Shown piece after piece: positions 1 through 6,958 of a DNA stretch of 10,889 bases. The translations under genes were made by a program, and so were the position numbers. The stretch lies in assembly GCA_016839345.1 (NCBI GenBank), contig JAEOUL010000355.1, forward strand, positions 1 through 10,889, in the 5' to 3' direction. How positions within the stretch are numbered: the stretch's first letter is position 1; the number at the start of each line of letters is the position of its first letter. The stretch comes from Candidatus Thorarchaeota archaeon (lineage in GTDB: Archaea > Asgardarchaeota > Thorarchaeia > Thorarchaeales > Thorarchaeaceae). The notes under the pieces are model-generated. The model was not told the origin of the DNA and did no database searches. It saw nothing but the letters and a program-made list of their open reading frames with translations.

Positions 1-1080
1 GTTGTACATGGGTATGTTCCGCAAGAGAAGAGAGATGAAGTCACAGAGGTGGGTGAAAGCATGTTGAATGCCAGTATGGCTACCTATGTGCTGAATCTAT
101 ACTCACAGCTACTTACATACATTGGAGAAGCTGATCTTGCAAAGGAGTCTCTCGATTTTGTTAAGAAACAACAAGAAGCAGTCAATCAGCAGTGGAATGG
201 GAAATGGTTCAAACGTGCATGGTTGAGTGATGAGATTGGGTGGGTAGGTACTGATGTCATGTGGCTTGAACCACAACCTTGGGCAATCATTGGCGGGGCA
301 GTAGACAAAGATCAAGAAAAAATCCTATTGAAGTCCATTAACGAAGGCGCAAGGAGTTTTTCAAAACATGGTGCAGTCATTCTCTCTGAACCACTAGAGA
401 AGATGGCAGGAGATCCAGGCATAGGCACAAACGCAGGGGTCTGGCCTTCAATCAATGGCACCCTGATCTGGGCTTTGGCGTTGATTAACCCTGATTTAGC
501 TTGGGAAGAGTGGAAACGAAATTCTCTAGCGATGCATGCCGAAGAGTATCCTGATGTATGGTATGGAATTTGGAGTGGACCAGATGTATATAATTCGGAG
601 TTTTCAGACAGGCCTGGGCAGACAATTGTTGTGGAGGCGAGAGGAGGAGTAAGAGATGCTCTTGAGGAGGAGCAGGAGGAAGAGGAGGAGCAGGGATTCA
701 TGGGAGTGGGATGGACAGACTTCCCTGTGATGAACATGCATCCACACGCATGGCCTATCTATTCGACTGCAAAGCTATTGGGAATTGAGTTCACTACTAT
801 AGGTGTAGATTTCAATCTGGCTTTGCCTTTTGACACATATAGATTCACGTCGCCACTACTTGAGCTGGAGAAGTACAAGAACGGGTATTCAGGTCGATAC
901 GCTCCATCTACATCAGGGTCATGGACTGTGAAAATAAGGTTCAAGGATAACGAGCTTGACAAGATTTCAAGATTGTTCGTGAATGATAAGGAATCTGAAT
1001 TGGTCCGAGAGGATGACAGACTTGTTATCAAAGGAGATAGTTCTCCTGAAGAACCACTCATATGGAGAATCGAGTACTGA
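1..1080 (+). CDS. GH94-like glycoside phosphorylase/hydrolase, C-terminal part
   Basis: The reading frame is open from base 1, so this is the last 359 residues of a longer protein whose start lies upstream; the internal GTG at 49 and ATG at 61 are not convincing starts. The sequence reads like the (alpha/alpha)6-barrel half of cellobiose-phosphorylase-type enzymes (GH94): GESMLNAS near residue 18, a GKWFKRAW segment, EPQPWAIIGGA, then NAGVWPSINGTLIWALAL and PDVYNSEF, ending in a WTDFP...HPHAW block and a beta-rich tail. In GH94 the catalytic Asp sits just before the GES motif, so it would lie outside the window and activity cannot be judged. Known family chemistry is phosphorolysis or hydrolysis of beta-linked glucosides; the substrate here is unknown. 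A run of Glu/Gln (residues 222-231) interrupts the conserved region and is odd. The gene ends 14 bases before the likely start of the next gene, so they are probably co-transcribed. A related GH36/GH15-like barrel is the alternative. Confidence 0.68.
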   Translation, partial: VVHGYVPQEKRDEVTEVGESMLNASMATYVLNLYSQLLTYIGEADLAKESLDFVKKQQEAVNQQWNGKWFKRAWLSDEIGWVGTDVMWLEPQPWAIIGGAVDKDQEKILLKSINEGARSFSKHGAVILSEPLEKMAGDPGIGTNAGVWPSINGTLIWALALINPDLAWEEWKRNSLAMHAEEYPDVWYGIWSGPDVYNSEFSDRPGQTIVVEARGGVRDALEEEQEEEEEQGFMGVGWTDFPVMNMHPHAWPIYSTAKLLGIEFTTIGVDFNLALPFDTYRFTSPLLELEKYKNGYSGRYAPSTSGSWTVKIRFKDNELDKISRLFVNDKESELVREDDRLVIKGDSSPEEPLIWRIEY

Positions 1081-1094
1081 GAAAAGGGATTGGT

Positions 1095-2138
1095 ATGAAC
1101 TCGAGGGACCTCACTCTTTCTGCCATCGATGGTGTTCCAGAGAGAGTCCCATTCAATCCCTTCATCATGCACTTAGCTGCAGCTGTTGATGATATTGACT
1201 ACTCGAATGTCTATTGCCAAGATGCTCAAGTGCTTGCGCGTTCTCAGATAAAACTCGCAAACGTGTTTGGTATCGACCATGTGCATGTTTCGACCGATGC
1301 ATATAGAGAGGCTAGTGCATGGGGGGTCGAGATGGACTTCACGGGACACACACCGGTGGCAAAGACCTACTTGTCCCTCAGTGATTTCGATTCTACTGAA
1401 GAACCAGACCTCAATTCATCAACAAGGGTTCAAAATCGCATAGACGCCGTGGAATTGTTAAGTGAGCAAATTGGAAAGGACCAGTGCGTGGTGGGATGGA
1501 TTGAAGCCCCTTTTGCTGAGATCTGCTGCCTCTTCGGGTTGATGGATGTATTGAAGATGGCACGCTATGCAGATTGGAGTAATCGTGTCAGTGCGCTGAT
1601 TGATCGTATCCTACCAATTCAGCTTGAATTTGCCAAGATGCAGATTGAAGCCGGAGCGGATATCATTGGCGCAGGAGACTCTGCGGTGTCCCAGATTGGT
1701 CCAAAACGCTATGAAACGGCTTGTCTCGTCCATACACAAGATCTCTTCAAAAATATCTCAACGCATGTACCTGTACTCTATCATGTCTGTGGAAACAGTT
1801 CTGTTATTGATGGAGAGGGTAGGGATATGCTCGAACTCATTGCAAGTTCTGGTGCATCCATTCTCGATATAGATTATCAAGTTGACATGAAACTAGCGAA
1901 AAGGAAATTGGGCAAGAAGATTTGTTTGCGTGGGAATACGGACACAGCACTTCTAGGGAGCCCAACATTTACTCAAGAAGAGATAGAGAGGAGCATCGAA
2001 CAGGTTGTTAAAGATGGCAGGCCTGGAGGAAGGTTCATGTATTCTGGTGGGTGTGAGTGGCCTTGGATGCCTCTAGATCTTGTGAAACGAAATCTCAGAA
2101 AAGCTAGATCAATAGTAGAAAAGCTAGGGAGTTACTAA
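1095..2138 (+). CDS. URO-D superfamily protein, MtaA/MtbA-like methyltransferase type
   Basis: A 347-residue member of the uroporphyrinogen decarboxylase superfamily. The start at ATG 1095 is chosen because MNSRDLTLSAIDGVPERVPF matches the usual family N-terminus; an upstream in-frame ATG at 1062 would overlap the previous gene by 19 bases and add 11 residues. YHVCGN gives His230 and Cys232, and SGGCEW near the C-terminus gives Cys320. This H-x-C...C pattern is the zinc site of the methylcobalamin:CoM methyltransferases MtaA/MtbA. AGADIIGAGD and the RGNTDTALL segment also fit the TIM-barrel core. The RQAGRY motif of true HemE is absent, so haem synthesis is unlikely. Inferred role: transfer of a methyl group between a corrinoid protein and a thiol or pterin acceptor. 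No corrinoid protein is visible in the window. The gene is one base from the next URO-D gene, so they form one operon with the GH94-like gene. Confidence 0.82.
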   Translation: MNSRDLTLSAIDGVPERVPFNPFIMHLAAAVDDIDYSNVYCQDAQVLARSQIKLANVFGIDHVHVSTDAYREASAWGVEMDFTGHTPVAKTYLSLSDFDSTEEPDLNSSTRVQNRIDAVELLSEQIGKDQCVVGWIEAPFAEICCLFGLMDVLKMARYADWSNRVSALIDRILPIQLEFAKMQIEAGADIIGAGDSAVSQIGPKRYETACLVHTQDLFKNISTHVPVLYHVCGNSSVIDGEGRDMLELIASSGASILDIDYQVDMKLAKRKLGKKICLRGNTDTALLGSPTFTQEEIERSIEQVVKDGRPGGRFMYSGGCEWPWMPLDLVKRNLRKARSIVEKLGSY

Positions 2139-2139
2139 C

Positions 2140-3312
2140 ATGAGATCACGAGAACGGGTGATGGCGGCTTTAGACCATGAAGAACCAGATATGGTTCCCC
2201 TAGACCTTGGAGGCAATCAGTCAGGTATCCATATAGTTGCTTACAAGAATCTTCTTGATTTCCTCAATATAGATGACAAGAGCATCAGCTATAGTGATTT
2301 CGTACAACAATCTGCAAAGCCCTGTGAGGAGTTACTTCAACGTCTAGAGATAGATGTCAGATGGTTGCATCCTCCTTCCGCAATTATTCCAGAAAACTTT
2401 GCCCCAGAGGTAGAGGGCAAGTTTCAGGGGATCTGGGATCAGTTTGGGGTGTTCTGGGGAAATAGTGTGGATAAAAACCTTAGAGAGATTCTATACTATG
2501 ATCCAGTGATTCATCCTCTAAGTGAAATGAGTTCGGTTCAAGAGATAAGAGAATATGATTGGCCTGATGGTTCTGATCGATCATCTCTGAGGGGACTGAG
2601 AGAGCAAGCAAAGAAACTGAGAGAAACTACTGATTATGCAATTGCTACACCTCCATTAGGGTGTATATACGAGTATACAACTTTCCTCTTTGGATTCACA
2701 ACAGCAATGAAGCACTTACAAAAGCGACCAGATCTCATTGTTGCAACAATGGAAGAGTTGGAAAAGTACTGGACAGATTATGCCAGAACATTTCTGAACG
2801 AGGTTAGATTTGGTGATGAGTTCTATGTTGACATTGTTGCAAATAACGGAGATCTCGGACAACAGGCAGGTCCAATAATGAGTCCAAAAAGAATCTATGA
2901 ACCTTTGATAAAACCAATAGAGAAGAGATTCTCAAAAAGCTTACATCAAATGGCGGATGTGAAGATTAACTATCATTGTTGCGGCTCAGTACCTCAGTTC
3001 ATTCCTCATTTTGCTGAGATAGGCTATGATGCTGTAAATCCAGTTCAAGTAGGTGCCTTTGATATGGACCCATGTAGTCTCAAGACACGTTTTGGTAAAA
3101 TGATCACGTTTTGGGGGGGTCTTTGCAATACTCAAAGCACATTGCCTTTTGGCACACCTAAGGAGATTAGAGAGGAGGTACGATATAACATGGCTTGTTT
3201 GATGCCTGATGGTGGTTATATTGCTTCAAATATCCACAACATCACTGCAGAGGTTCCTCCTGAGAATATCATGGCCATGTTTGAGGCTGCCAAAGACTTC
3301 AGGAACTACTAG
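2140..3312 (+). CDS. URO-D superfamily protein, second subfamily
   Basis: A 390-residue protein starting at ATG 2140, preceded by GGGAG eight bases upstream and only one base after the preceding stop, so it is the next cistron of the same operon. The N-terminus MRSRERVMAALDHEEPDMVP is typical of uroporphyrinogen-III-decarboxylase-like proteins. Later come NGDLGQQAGPIMSPKRIYEP, YHCCGS (His279, Cys280, Cys281), GGLCNTQSTLPFGTPKEIRE (Cys329) and a VPPENIMAMFEA tail. These are hallmarks of a URO-D subfamily common beside sugar-catabolic and methyltransferase genes. It differs from its neighbour: it is longer and lacks the late SGGC cysteine, so the two are probably distinct partners and not a recent duplication. 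The reaction is not established for this subfamily; a zinc-dependent methyl transfer is inferred from H-x-C. A run of seven G at 3113-3119 lies inside the gene, but the frame stays intact across it. Confidence 0.82.
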   Translation: MRSRERVMAALDHEEPDMVPLDLGGNQSGIHIVAYKNLLDFLNIDDKSISYSDFVQQSAKPCEELLQRLEIDVRWLHPPSAIIPENFAPEVEGKFQGIWDQFGVFWGNSVDKNLREILYYDPVIHPLSEMSSVQEIREYDWPDGSDRSSLRGLREQAKKLRETTDYAIATPPLGCIYEYTTFLFGFTTAMKHLQKRPDLIVATMEELEKYWTDYARTFLNEVRFGDEFYVDIVANNGDLGQQAGPIMSPKRIYEPLIKPIEKRFSKSLHQMADVKINYHCCGSVPQFIPHFAEIGYDAVNPVQVGAFDMDPCSLKTRFGKMITFWGGLCNTQSTLPFGTPKEIREEVRYNMACLMPDGGYIASNIHNITAEVPPENIMAMFEAAKDFRNY

Positions 3313-3330
3313 AGTTGGATTGTCCAGAAC

Positions 3331-3352
3331 TCATTTCTTTTCTTACATATTT
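3331..3352 (+). terminator. T-rich putative terminator after URO-D operon
   Basis: A pyrimidine-rich stretch (catttcttttcttacatattt) begins about 20 bases after the stop of the second URO-D gene, in the 76-base gap before the convergent permease gene. Archaeal RNA polymerase often terminates on such T-rich tracts without a hairpin. Assigned on composition and position only. Confidence 0.3.
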
Positions 3353-3388
3353 GGAGGAGGTACTTTAGATGCTTCTGAAAACAATGAG

Positions 3389-4276
3389 CTATGGAGTCGT
3401 GACAGAAGCAAATGCAGTTTCTTTAGGCTTCTCAGATGGTGCTATATTTGTCCCCTTTTGTCTTTTCCAGAAATATGCGAATGCAATACCCAAATAGGCA
3501 GCATACGCAACCACCTCAAGGGCTGATGGATTTCCATTATAGCCAAACAGTGCCTTTGCCATTCCACCAATCAGACCCTTCTCATGAAGAAGCGGGAAAC
3601 TACCATCAGGCAAAAGAGGCGGGTTAATGTTCCAGACCTCAATTGGTCCAATCAGAAGCAATCCAGCCTCTTGTAGCTCATGAATTCCGTATGCAATCAT
3701 TCCCGCAGCAAACAAGATGAGAAAGATTGATGTCCACTTGAAGAGCACTCTCATGCTGATACGGAGAGATCCCTTATAGATTCCTATTCCAAGAATCACT
3801 GCAAGCAGCAGACCAAGAGCGATTCCAACGTAGTTAACCAGTCCCTCTTGGATGACCAGAGCCATGCTGAAGAGTGACAGTTCTACTCCCTCTCTCATGA
3901 CAAGTGAAAAACTCAGCAGAGCCAAACCAATTCCACTCTGTTGAACTACCGAGATCTGCATGGATTCCTCTATTTCTTGAGCCACCCTCGCACCAGCATT
4001 CCACATCCAGACTATCATTGTTGTGAGGAGAAAAGCTGCAATGAGGACTACCGTACCCTCGAATATATTCAGCATGGGACCTTCAAAGATTCCCCAGAGT
4101 AGCCCAACGACAACTGCAACACCCACACTTGACAGAATCGCAGTTATTGCACCATAGACGACATACTTCCTGAGGCTCATCTGGTTGGTCTTTCTTAGAT
4201 AGGACAGCATGATTGCGATTACTAAAGCGGCTTCAATGCCTTCTCTTAATGAAATGATAGTCGGAGAAATAATCAT
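3389..4276 (-). CDS. FTR1/EfeU-family iron permease
   Basis: A 295-residue integral membrane protein with about seven hydrophobic segments. Two REGxE motifs identify the FTR1 family: LREGIE at residues 10-15 in the first helix and MREGVE at 127-132 in the fourth. The conserved GIHELQEAG stretch (about 197-205) is also typical. Known role: the REGxE glutamates bind ferric or ferrous iron during transport across the cytoplasmic membrane. No EfeO or EfeB partner is adjacent, so it may act alone or with distant partners. No Shine-Dalgarno precedes the ATG at 4276, and an AT-rich palindrome sits 21-36 bases upstream, where a TATA box would lie for a leaderless transcript. The C-terminal tail (about 25 residues) is polar and presumably cytoplasmic. 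It converges with the URO-D operon. Confidence 0.9.
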   Translation of the reverse strand: MIISPTIISLREGIEAALVIAIMLSYLRKTNQMSLRKYVVYGAITAILSSVGVAVVVGLLWGIFEGPMLNIFEGTVVLIAAFLLTTMIVWMWNAGARVAQEIEESMQISVVQQSGIGLALLSFSLVMREGVELSLFSMALVIQEGLVNYVGIALGLLLAVILGIGIYKGSLRISMRVLFKWTSIFLILFAAGMIAYGIHELQEAGLLLIGPIEVWNINPPLLPDGSFPLLHEKGLIGGMAKALFGYNGNPSALEVVAYAAYLGIAFAYFWKRQKGTNIAPSEKPKETAFASVTTP

Positions 4277-4296
4277 CAGAGTTCATGGTAGAATTC

Positions 4297-4312
4297 ATTA
4301 ACTATTGTTAAT
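4297..4312 (-). promoter_or_regulatory. Putative promoter/operator of the iron permease
   Basis: ATTAAC-TATT-GTTAAT is a perfect 6-bp inverted repeat centred about 29 bases upstream of the permease ATG. With no Shine-Dalgarno visible, a leaderless transcript would put the TATA box here, so a regulator bound to the palindrome would block the promoter. A metal-responsive repressor is a guess; AT-rich palindromes also occur by chance. Confidence 0.3.
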
Positions 4313-4364
4313 AATCTTGTGATGCGTGCCTGAAAGGTGGGAGGTTCGAATACGACAGTTCCTA

Positions 4365-4667
4365 CTACTCCTGCTTCGTGCGAGTTCTCTTTGTAGCAGT
4401 TATTTTGAGAACGACTCCAGAAGATGTCGGGTCAGGACATCGAACGAATTCAGTTGTGACTCCATCTTTGTTGATTATTTTCTCATAGGGAGTTCCTTTG
4501 TAAGACCAGCCCAGTTTCCCATCATACTGGAGCACACGAATCATGTGACTTGCACTGTCTATTAACCAGTTGCACATCTTACCTTTGTCTTTGGGATAGC
4601 TGAACTTGTCACCCACCTTATGCTTCGTGCAACCGCTTTCGAATATCTCTAGTTCAATATCTCTCAT
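4365..4667 (-). CDS. TIGR04076-like small conserved protein
   Basis: A 100-residue soluble protein starting at ATG 4667. The pattern resembles the TIGR04076 family: an early Cys in ESGCTKHKVGDKF (Cys13), a central KMCNWLIDSA (Cys32), an LQYDG segment, and a late VRCPDP motif (Cys77) followed by a beta strand, VVLKI. The function of that family is unknown. The three spaced cysteines suggest metal or redox chemistry, but this is inference. The basic tail TKRTRTKQE follows the conserved core. The gene has its own leader: 188 bases separate it from the upstream HAAS gene, which has a terminator, and a 7-bp palindrome lies in that leader. The permease gene starts 88 bases downstream and appears to have its own promoter, so an operon with it is uncertain. 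Confidence 0.68.
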   Translation of the reverse strand: MRDIELEIFESGCTKHKVGDKFSYPKDKGKMCNWLIDSASHMIRVLQYDGKLGWSYKGTPYEKIINKDGVTTEFVRCPDPTSSGVVLKITATKRTRTKQE

Positions 4668-4703
4668 GGAATACCAACCCCTCTTTGGCTCATTAGGCTA
4701 TAC

Positions 4704-4719
4704 AATAGAAGTTTCTATT
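4704..4719 (-). promoter_or_regulatory. Perfect palindrome upstream of TIGR04076-like gene
   Basis: AATAGAA-GT-TTCTATT is a perfect 7-bp inverted repeat, 37-52 bases upstream of the ATG at 4667. It lies in the expected promoter zone of this minus-strand gene and could be an operator. No binding protein is known. A direct repeat of TTTGTCATT (4742-4750 and 4754-4762) lies further upstream. Confidence 0.28.
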
Positions 4720-4807
4720 CACGCAGACATTTTAGCGTACATTTGTCATTATCTTTGTCATTCTCTATAGTGTGAAAGAATTGAAACAGAAAAATAATCA
4801 GTTGACT

Positions 4808-4844
4808 CAAAAAAAAGAGAGATGTGAGGGAGTTTCACCCTCAC
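4808..4844 (-). terminator. Hairpin plus T-run terminator of padR-HAAS operon
   Basis: On the minus strand, 12 bases after the HAAS gene stop, GTGAGGG and CCCTCAC (4824-4830 and 4838-4844 on +) form a perfect 7-bp stem with a 7-base loop, followed by a purine/pyrimidine stretch and a run of eight T. This is a textbook intrinsic terminator shape, and the T-run alone would suffice in archaea. Confidence 0.75.
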
Positions 4845-4855
4845 GAATTCATTAT

Positions 4856-5974
4856 CTATTGTGACTCATCAGGTTCGTGGTATCCATCATGGTATGTCGA
4901 TTGGTAATCTGTGGAGTTCTGATCACCCAAGACCCTTTTCCATAAGGGTCTTCGCAGACGACGCCTTTCACCCCAGTTACCCTGCCACCAAATTCCTCTA
5001 CCAGCTCGAAGGTGCATGGTGATCTTCATGCTGTTGACAATTACTCGCCAGATGGCAATGGCAACTGTCACGAACATTATGAAAGCCCATATCCAATCGA
5101 AGCTGATGAATGGAATGCTGTTGGTTTCGAAGAATGTTACGAGATCAAACAGGTTCCAAGAAACTCCATCATAGTTGTAGACATATTGGATTGGCCAGCC
5201 AACGTTGATGAGGATTACAGCGATTCCGATCCAAACGACACTCAGGACAACTTCTACGATTAGATTGAAGTTGTTCTCACCACGCACATAGAAGAGAAAA
5301 CCTCTAACTGCTCCCAGGAACAGAAAGACGACGACGGTCATATAGACTTCCTGAAAAGCTGATGTGAAGAGTAGCACTATACCGGGGATCATGAGTACAA
5401 GTCCCCAGAAGATGCCCATTACCACATCTCCAAAAGATTCCCACTTACCCTTGGGTTTGAAACCTTCCACACCAATCCCAAAGATTCTCTCTAATATGGT
5501 CTTCTCAGTCATTGGCTTATCACGATCAAGAATGGTGATTATACCAATTATCGTGAAGGCAATAGCCAGGTTAATGATTATCATTACCGGGATGCTGAAA
5601 GGCCAGTTCTGAATTTCTAGACCCGAAACTTCAGCAAATATACCTCCAATAGTGAAAGCACCTACTATTATTGCCGCTGCAACTCCAACCAATACAACTA
5701 ACATCCGGGTGAGTGGATTCACATACTCGGCTGGAACAGGTCCAACCCTCTCCCCAGAACCTGCGTATTCGTTCGCGACACTCTTGGGGTCGCCCATTCT
5801 CTCAATGGCCATCATAGCAGAGCCAGCAGTCATTGTACCTCCGCCGATTCTCTCAGCCTCCTCAATAAGGTGAGTCTGAAGTTCGACGATGGCATCTTCG
5901 CTGTCTAGAGGAAGATACACTCTAACACGTTCAAGATATTGATCTATAAGTTCCAAAGGATTATTGCTACTCAT
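4856..5974 (-). CDS. HAAS-domain membrane protein paired with PadR
   Basis: A 372-residue protein. Residues 1-75 are soluble and look like a HAAS-type domain: an LIDQYLERVRVYLP helix, EDAIVELQTHLIEEAER, then AIERMGDPKSVANEYA. This domain is commonly found in membrane proteins encoded next to PadR repressors. About six membrane segments follow (about 90-115, 126-149, 183-205, 209-230, 238-262, 292-315), ending in a basic patch (GERRRLRRPLWKR) and an acidic, Tyr/His-rich tail. It starts two bases after padR. Its GGAGGT Shine-Dalgarno (5984-5989 on +) lies in the padR 3' end, so translation is likely coupled. Inferred role: a membrane sensor or effector controlled by, or signalling to, PadR, perhaps in envelope stress. 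The transmembrane part is not recognised as a named transporter. Confidence 0.75.
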   Translation of the reverse strand: MSSNNPLELIDQYLERVRVYLPLDSEDAIVELQTHLIEEAERIGGGTMTAGSAMMAIERMGDPKSVANEYAGSGERVGPVPAEYVNPLTRMLVVLVGVAAAIIVGAFTIGGIFAEVSGLEIQNWPFSIPVMIIINLAIAFTIIGIITILDRDKPMTEKTILERIFGIGVEGFKPKGKWESFGDVVMGIFWGLVLMIPGIVLLFTSAFQEVYMTVVVFLFLGAVRGFLFYVRGENNFNLIVEVVLSVVWIGIAVILINVGWPIQYVYNYDGVSWNLFDLVTFFETNSIPFISFDWIWAFIMFVTVAIAIWRVIVNSMKITMHLRAGRGIWWQGNWGERRRLRRPLWKRVLGDQNSTDYQSTYHDGYHEPDESQ

Positions 5975-5976
5975 TA

Positions 5977-6339
5977 TTATTCAACCTCCATTATGACATC
6001 GCGCATTTCACGCGAGAGAACAGACCAAGTCTGCGTCATTGCTCCCAGAGCCCTCAAACCCTCTTCAGATACTGCATAGTATTTCTTGGGTTTGGTTGGG
6101 TCCTCATAGTCCCATTCGGACTTGAGGAGCTCGCGCTTCTCTAGTCTTCTCAGCAAAGGATAGACTGTGCCCTGTTCAAGTGCCAGGAAAGACATTTTCT
6201 CATCGAGTAGCTTGACAGCCTCGTATCCGTACGCCCTTCTCTTACTCAGAAGTGCCAAGATAGCTAGCGTCACAGCGCCTCGCTTCACTTCTTTGGACCA
6301 TCGGTCCAGTTCTTCCTGTGTCTTCTTTGACATTGACAC
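5977..6339 (-). CDS. PadR-family transcriptional regulator
   Basis: A 120-residue winged-helix protein. LAILALLSKRRAYGYEAVKLL (residues 25-45), the recognition region LEQGTVYPLLRRLEKRELL (54-72), the wing KPKKYYAVSEEGLRAL (83-98) and a C-terminal dimerisation helix (about 100-120) are classic for PadR subfamily 1. The GTG at 6339 is chosen because AGGT lies seven bases upstream; an ATG two codons later (6333) is an alternative with almost no effect on the product. The gene is followed at two bases by the HAAS protein, a frequent PadR partner. The promoter region carries a long inverted repeat with ATGTA ends, matching the ATGT...ACAT layout of known PadR operators, so autoregulation is likely. 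The inducer is unknown. Confidence 0.93.
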   Translation of the reverse strand: MSMSKKTQEELDRWSKEVKRGAVTLAILALLSKRRAYGYEAVKLLDEKMSFLALEQGTVYPLLRRLEKRELLKSEWDYEDPTKPKKYYAVSEEGLRALGAMTQTWSVLSREMRDVIMEVE

Positions 6340-6373
6340 CTAGTTTACCTCTTTTTTATTATTGTTCTATAGT

Positions 6374-6432
6374 CATTGTGTGTAACAATGTACTGTACGA
6401 TATATAGTACTATACATGATTTGTATATAAAT
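6374..6432 (-). promoter_or_regulatory. padR promoter with inverted-repeat operator
   Basis: On the minus strand ATTTATATACAA (6421-6432) is a strong TATA box, placing the transcript start near 6400. That point falls inside an imperfect inverted repeat with 11-base arms (6388-6398 and 6407-6417; 9 of 11 paired, 8-base spacer) and ATGTA/TACAT ends as in PadR sites. A second perfect repeat, CATTGT-GTGTA-ACAATG (6374-6390), abuts it. Binding here would block padR transcription. The same TATA element read on + (TATATAAA, 6424-6431) could serve the divergent dUTPase gene. Confidence 0.62.
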
Positions 6433-6485
6433 GTTATCAACTAGGCTGTAATATCACCCACATCTATATCTGACAGAGAGATGCG

Positions 6486-6941
6486 TTGGAATCAGAGGAT
6501 TCTAAAGTGACTGTGAAAGTACGTGTCAAACGACTCTCTCCTGACGCTAAGATGCCCAAGGCTGCAAAATCGGGCGATGTTGCTTTTGATCTATATTCCA
6601 ACGTAGACTATGAACTTAGACCCGGAGAACGGTTTGCGATCCCCACAGGGATTGCCTTGGAGATACCACCCGGATATGAGGGACAGGTTCGACCGAGGAG
6701 CGGGCTTGCGTTGAAGGAGGGTATCACGGTCCTCAACACTCCAGGAACAATAGACAGTGGGTATCGCGGAGAGGTAAAGACCATAATGATAAACCACAAT
6801 GGAGAAGCGTTCAAGATCACAAAGGGGATGCGTATCAGCCAACTGGCTATTCGACCAGTACCTGAAGTCGAGTTCATCGAAGTGGATGAACTATCAGACA
6901 CCGAGCGAGGAGAAGGCGGATTCGGTAGTACAGGAAAATAG
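6486..6941 (+). CDS. dut: Trimeric dUTPase (deoxyuridine triphosphatase)
   Basis: Hydrolyses dUTP to dUMP and pyrophosphate, keeping uracil out of DNA and feeding dTMP synthesis in the cytoplasm. All five motifs of the homotrimeric family are visible in 151 residues: GDVAFDLYS (30-38), PRSGLALKEG (70-79), GTIDSGYRGEV (87-97, with the catalytic-water Asp at 90), GMRISQLAI (114-122) and the glycine-rich C-terminal arm RGEGGFGSTG (141-150), which closes over the nucleotide. It is therefore complete and probably active. The start is uncertain. The TTG at 6486 has GAGAG five bases upstream. The GTG at 6507 has AGAGG eight bases upstream, and GTG 6513 would give MKVRVKRL, close to the usual family N-terminus. 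It shares the divergent promoter region with padR and converges with the nucleoside hydrolase gene. Confidence 0.95.
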   Translation: MESEDSKVTVKVRVKRLSPDAKMPKAAKSGDVAFDLYSNVDYELRPGERFAIPTGIALEIPPGYEGQVRPRSGLALKEGITVLNTPGTIDSGYRGEVKTIMINHNGEAFKITKGMRISQLAIRPVPEVEFIEVDELSDTERGEGGFGSTGK

Positions 6942-6958
6942 TGCAATCTGCTATTTTC
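6934..6958. terminator. Shared hairpin over both convergent stop codons
   Basis: GAAAATAG (6934-6941) and CTATTTTC (6951-6958) form a perfect 8-bp inverted repeat with a 9-base loop. Each arm contains the TAG stop of one of the two convergent genes (dUTPase on +, nucleoside hydrolase on -), and each arm ends transcription-ward in TTTT. It could act as a bidirectional terminator, although a weak AT-rich stem makes this tentative. Confidence 0.42.

Noticed and set aside
1095..2138. Calling this gene hemE (true uroporphyrinogen decarboxylase)
   Set aside because: The N-terminal RQAGRY substrate motif is missing, and the H-x-C plus late Cys pattern belongs to the methyltransferase branch.
3113..3119. 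Run of seven G as a possible frameshift site in the second URO-D gene
   Set aside because: The family motifs before and after the run (AFDMDP, then GGLCNTQSTLPFG) are in the same frame, so the gene is intact.
4336..4356. T-loop-like GGTTCGAATAC, a possible tRNA remnant
   Set aside because: The flanking bases do not pair as a T stem and no acceptor or anticodon arm can be drawn nearby.
4742..4762. Direct repeat TTTGTCATT x2, possible start of an array or iteron
   Set aside because: Only two copies 12 bases apart, with no further units, so not a CRISPR array or origin.
5012..5873. Plus-strand open frames across the HAAS membrane protein
   Set aside because: Antisense shadows of a clear membrane protein with its own RBS and terminator.
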